A DNA stretch of 44,100 bases, taken from positions 1-44,100 of the forward strand of contig NZ_AKJF01000082.1 of assembly GCF_000282475.1 (NCBI RefSeq). Reading direction: 5' to 3'. The DNA is from Pseudomonas sp. GM78 (GTDB lineage Bacteria; Pseudomonadota; Gammaproteobacteria; Pseudomonadales; Pseudomonadaceae). This document shows, in pieces, positions 41,046 through 44,100 of this stretch. The first letter of the stretch is position 1, and every line of letters starts with the position of its first letter. The position numbers and the translations under genes were made by a program. The notes under the pieces were generated by a model. The model was not told the DNA's origin. It ran no database searches and saw only the letters and a list, made by a program, of their open reading frames with translations.

Positions 41046-42260
41046 TCACACCTGGATGTTTTCGTGGCCGGCGATCATCTCGCTCAAGCGCTGGGCGCTG
41101 GCACAGGCAAGGGTGAAGCCCAATGCGCCGTGGCCCAGGTTCAGCCATAAATTGCGGTACGGCGTGGCGCCCACCATGGGCACGCCGCTGGGTGTTGCCG
41201 GGCGCATGCCGGCCCATTCCAGTGCCTGCGAGTAATCGCCGCCGTGGGGAAAGAGTGCTGAAGCGGCCTGGCGAATGCTGTCGATTCTTCGGCGGTCGAT
41301 GCAGGGATCGAAACCGACGATGTCGACCATGGCGGCGACGCGCAACTGCTGGCCGAGGCGTGCGAAAACGACTTTGCGGTCATAGTCGGTGACACTCACC
41401 TCGGGCGCTTGATGCACAGGCAGAATGGGGACGCTCAGGCTGTATCCCTTCAGCGGATAAACCGGAATTCGCATGCCTGGCAGCGCCAGTGCCGCGCTGC
41501 GATAACCGGTGCTCAACACCAGCTGTTGCACCGGCAGCACCTGATCACCTAGTTCCACCGCCTGCACCTTGCCCCCGACCTCGCGGATGCGCGTTACCGC
41601 CTGGCCGAGGATAAAGTTGCACAGCCCAGAAGCCCGCAACCGCTCTGCCAGCAACAGGCAGAACTGATGGCAATCGCCGACTTCTTCATCCGGGGTAAAA
41701 ATGCCGCCCACAAACGGCGCGTTTGCCAGCGTCGGCTCGAGATCGAACAGTTCGCTCGGGCTTAGCACCTGCTGGGTCTGGGGTTCGCAAAGCCGGGTGC
41801 GGGCATGGGAAAAACTGCTCCTGGAGCGGAACGTCACCAGCTTGCCGTTGCGTCGCCAGGCGAACTCCCCCAGTGCGTCTTCTTCGCGCCAGGTGTTCAG
41901 CACCTGCTGGCTCTGCAGCGCCAGGCGGTAAAGCTGTTCTGCATTGCGACGGTTGACCGAACCTCGGCAGGCGCCGAGGAAAGCCATCATCCAGCGCCAC
42001 TGGCGCAGATCCAGGCGCGGGCGCAGCTTGAGCGGTGAGTCACCTTGCAGCATCCAGCCCAGGGCCTGCAGCGGCACACCGGCATCGGCCAGTGGCGCCA
42101 CGTAGCGATAGGACAGTTGCCCGCCGTTGGCAAAGCTGGCCTGGCGGGCGAGGTCCGGTTGCGCATCGATCAAGTTTACCTGCAGTCCTTGACGCACCAG
42201 GGCATAAGCCGTCGTCAGGCCAATCACGCCACCACCGATGATGCACACACGCTGAGTCAT
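41046..42260 (-). CDS. DadA-like D-amino-acid dehydrogenase (FAD-dependent)
   Basis: A 404-aa DAO-family flavoprotein: RVCIIGGGVIGLTTAYALVRQG (FAD-binding fold), ASFANGGQLSYRYVAPLADAGVP (DadA signature) and WAGMRPATPSGVPMVG with NLWLNLGHGALGFTLACASAQRLSEMI at the end. It oxidises D-amino acids to 2-keto acids, passing electrons to the respiratory chain. The ATG at 42260 is chosen (AAGGA 7 nt upstream) over an upstream TTG. The close resemblance to DadA together with the linked D-aminoacylase suggests a D-amino-acid substrate. It diverges from the LysR gene at 42365 (104 nt), its likely regulator. Confidence 0.92.
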   Translation of the reverse strand: MTQRVCIIGGGVIGLTTAYALVRQGLQVNLIDAQPDLARQASFANGGQLSYRYVAPLADAGVPLQALGWMLQGDSPLKLRPRLDLRQWRWMMAFLGACRGSVNRRNAEQLYRLALQSQQVLNTWREEDALGEFAWRRNGKLVTFRSRSSFSHARTRLCEPQTQQVLSPSELFDLEPTLANAPFVGGIFTPDEEVGDCHQFCLLLAERLRASGLCNFILGQAVTRIREVGGKVQAVELGDQVLPVQQLVLSTGYRSAALALPGMRIPVYPLKGYSLSVPILPVHQAPEVSVTDYDRKVVFARLGQQLRVAAMVDIVGFDPCIDRRRIDSIRQAASALFPHGGDYSQALEWAGMRPATPSGVPMVGATPYRNLWLNLGHGALGFTLACASAQRLSEMIAGHENIQV

Positions 42261-42364
42261 GAGCCGTTCCTTATCTGCAAGCAAGCGTCACAGTAATGGG
42301 CATGACAGCGGGCCGATAATGAATAAAGATAGGCCGGGTATAGATAAAGGTTATGGGTTAAAAC

Positions 42365-43273
42365 ATGCGACTCAGACATATCGAGGTGTTCCAGGCGATT
42401 CGCCAGGCGGGGTCCATCAGCGGGGCGGCCCAACTTCTGCATATCAGCCAGCCCGCGGTGACCAAAACCCTTCAGCACGCCGAATCGCAGCTGGGTTTCG
42501 CTTTGTTTTTGCGGGTCAAGGGCAAACTTCTGGTGACGCCCGAAGCGCTTGAGCTGGAGCGCGAAGTGAACAAGGTGACGGCCAGTGTCGACGGTGTGCG
42601 GCGGCTGGCCGAGAACCTGCGCCACCAACCCGGGCAGACCTTGCGCATCGGTGCAACACCGGCGCTGGCGTTTTCGTTGTTGCCGACCTTGATCGGTGAA
42701 TGGTCTCGGCGCTATCCCGGCACTTCGTGCGAGCTGGCCAGCCTGCACAGTCAGGAGCTGGTGCAGAATCTTTTCATGCGTGAAATCGATATCGGCCTGA
42801 CCCTGCGCTACCCCGATCATCCGGGCTTGAATGTGCAACCCCTGGCCGAGAGTTTCCTGGTGGCGTTGGCGCCACGGGACTATTGGACGCCGCAACAGCA
42901 AGCATTGCCGTTGCCGGTCGAGGAGCTCAGTGATGCGCCGCTGATTGGGTTGTCCCATGCCGATCCTCTGTTTGCCCAGCTGGGTCTGTACCTGAACACC
43001 ATTGATCCGCCACCGCGGACGGCCATTCGCGTGCAGACCTACTCGTTGGCGAGCGCGCTGGTGGCGTCCGGCACGGGGCTCGCGGTCGTTGACCCGTTCA
43101 CCGCCCTCAGCGCGCCGCCCGAACGCACGGCGATACGCACCCTGACGCCTTCATGGCCAGTGACGCTGTTCGCCATGACCCGGGCCAATGAGCCGCACCC
43201 TCATATCCTCGACAGCCTGATCGCGCTGTTGGGCGAACAGGCCCGTCACCTCCTGGCGTCAATCCGCCAGTGA
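42365..43273 (+). CDS. LysR-type regulator of the D-amino-acid/amide cluster
   Basis: A 302-aa LTTR: MRLRHIEVFQAIRQAGSISGAAQLLHISQPAVTKTLQHAESQLGFALFLR, followed by a ligand domain with GATPALAFSLLPTLIGEWSRRYP and GTGLAVVDPFTAL. It resembles the OccR/NocR/LysG-like group that senses amino acids or opines. The Shine-Dalgarno is weak. It diverges from the DadA-like gene and overlaps the following amidase gene tail to tail by 15 nt (43259-43273), so it is placed between two transcription units it may control. Confidence 0.92.
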   Translation: MRLRHIEVFQAIRQAGSISGAAQLLHISQPAVTKTLQHAESQLGFALFLRVKGKLLVTPEALELEREVNKVTASVDGVRRLAENLRHQPGQTLRIGATPALAFSLLPTLIGEWSRRYPGTSCELASLHSQELVQNLFMREIDIGLTLRYPDHPGLNVQPLAESFLVALAPRDYWTPQQQALPLPVEELSDAPLIGLSHADPLFAQLGLYLNTIDPPPRTAIRVQTYSLASALVASGTGLAVVDPFTALSAPPERTAIRTLTPSWPVTLFAMTRANEPHPHILDSLIALLGEQARHLLASIRQ

Positions 43274-44100
43274 GGCGCGATCTTGCTGATTGAGCAGGCG
43301 CTCCACTCGACGGGCATGGTGCAACAAGGCCTGATCGACGTTATTGCGGCCGGATAGCATGAAACCGCTCGGCGCGTGGCCGGGGCGGTGCATGGGCAGG
43401 GAAATCGAGCATCCGTCGAACAGGTTGACCATCCCGGGATTTCGCAGTATCAGGCGATTGAACCGGGTATACGCCGGTTCATCTTCCAGGGCGCTGATGG
43501 CTGGCGCTACGATCGGAGTCGTGGGCATTGCGAACAGGTCGAAGCCGCTCAGTGACTGGGTAATCTCGGCGATGAACTGGTGACGCAGACGGTGCAGTTC
43601 GCGGTATTGCTCTGGCGTGATGTGGCGGCCCGAATCAATGCGCGATAGCACGCGTGGGTCGTATCGAGACAGATCCAATCCTCGACGTTGGGCATGCCAG
43701 TGCCAGGACTCATAGGCGCTGAAGCCGCCATTGGCATGCAAGGCAGGCACGCAATCCAGGGCCGCCAGTTCTCGCCGCTCGACCTGCACGCCATCGGCCC
43801 GCAGCCGCATCAGCGCCCGTTCGAAATCGTCCGCGACGGTTTGATCAGTGTCCAGCGAGGCCAGCGATTGCGGCACCAACAAACGCAACGGCCGCTTTTC
43901 ATCGGTTGGTCGAGGTTCGATACTTCGGCCAGACATGATCGAATAAAGAATCTCGCAACAGTCGACACTCATCGCCAACGGGCCGACGCTGTCCAGGGTC
44001 GTGGACAACGGCAGGACGCCCTGCCTGTTGATATGCGCGGCGCTGGGCTTGTAGCCCACCACGCCACACAGCGCTGCCGGGATACGGCAGGGGCCGCCGG
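43259..44100 (-). CDS. Amidase-signature hydrolase, C-terminal part (cut by window end)
   Basis: The minus-strand frame runs off the right edge, so the start is missing. The visible ~280 residues begin with GGPCRIPAALCGVVGYKPSAAH, the nucleophile region of amidase-signature enzymes, where the position of the usual Ser in GGSxRxPA is Cys here (GGPCRIPA). Then come the LDSVGPLAMSVDCCEILYSIMSG segment and the C-terminal helices. No CHRD-like tail is present, unlike the amidase at 36300. Encoded beside LysR and DadA-like genes, it probably belongs to the same amide/amino-acid catabolic set. Confidence 0.88.
   Translation of the reverse strand, partial: GGPCRIPAALCGVVGYKPSAAHINRQGVLPLSTTLDSVGPLAMSVDCCEILYSIMSGRSIEPRPTDEKRPLRLLVPQSLASLDTDQTVADDFERALMRLRADGVQVERRELAALDCVPALHANGGFSAYESWHWHAQRRGLDLSRYDPRVLSRIDSGRHITPEQYRELHRLRHQFIAEITQSLSGFDLFAMPTTPIVAPAISALEDEPAYTRFNRLILRNPGMVNLFDGCSISLPMHRPGHAPSGFMLSGRNNVDQALLHHARRVERLLNQQDRASLAD

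Noticed and set aside
1-44100. CRISPR array, tRNA, rRNA, phage structural genes, intact IS transposase
   Set aside because: Looked for and not seen; the only short repeats are the operator copies, the LTTR promoter pair and the MITE-like pair.

Overview
The window looks like chromosomal DNA of a Pseudomonas of the fluorescens/putida type. The gabD C-terminus at the left edge, the many LysR-type regulators, PcaK-type and EmrAB-type transporters, pirins, Old Yellow Enzyme and DadA-like enzymes are all typical of that group. This is judged from protein sequences only. No rRNA, tRNA, CRISPR array or phage structural gene was seen.

Region 1 (1-12.9 kb) is an accessory catabolic region. After gabD comes a frameshifted remnant of a meta-cleavage aldolase (4-hydroxy-2-oxovalerate aldolase). 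Three transcription units follow: SDR / AtaL-like SRPBCC / SnoaL-like (1.0-2.8 kb), SDR / outer-membrane MetA-type channel (8.5-10.4 kb), and alpha/beta hydrolase (10.5 kb, perhaps with pirin and isochorismatase-fold hydrolase). Each is preceded by the same 36-nt element, which contains an LTTR-like dyad (TTGKTGC-N6-GCAACAG) followed by TTGGTG. Two LysR proteins of the same NahR/NodD-like subclass (2896, 7314) and an aromatic-acid:H+ symporter lie among them. This suggests one regulon for uptake and breakdown of an unidentified, probably aromatic or cyclic, compound.

Region 2 (13-19.2 kb) is a stress/efflux block on the minus strand: FAD monooxygenase, an EmrB/EmrA pair in which both genes carry a single-base frameshift, a second pirin, and an Old Yellow Enzyme. 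The promoter region of the OYE gene is 54/69 identical to the region just upstream of the LysR gene at 5006, but the divergent LysR gene expected beside the OYE is missing.

Region 3 (19.2-23.9 kb) is an amino-acid module: a stand-alone PutA-type ribbon-helix-helix protein, an APC permease, an Lrp/AsnC regulator, ornithine cyclodeaminase and a CtlX-type citrulline hydrolase. It can be read as citrulline -> ornithine -> proline, and ends in a strong terminator.

Region 4 (24-35 kb) is a defence-like or mobile accessory island. It holds an orphan MbcA/ParS/Xre-type antitoxin and an XRE repressor divergent from a compact operon. The operon encodes a winged-helix/coiled-coil protein, an SF2 helicase, a 59-aa coupled small protein and an inositol-monophosphatase/CysQ-fold protein with an N-terminal extension. 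Its promoter is a good sigma70 match whose TATAAT lies inside a perfect 14-bp palindrome. Then come a miniature Phd-like antitoxin with a 32-aa coupled ORF, half an aldehyde dehydrogenase, a 751-aa subtilase without a signal peptide, a SEC-C/PD-(D/E)XK-like protein, two MITE-like repeats and a truncated LysR gene. The XRE-helicase-phosphatase operon is the best candidate here for an undescribed system.

Region 5 (35-44.1 kb) is a cluster for N-acyl/D-amino-acid or amide compounds: exported MBL-fold hydrolase, exported amidase with a CHRD-like tail, N-acyl-D-amino-acid deacylase, MFS transporter and DadA-like dehydrogenase on the minus strand, a divergent LysR regulator, and a second amidase that runs off the right edge.
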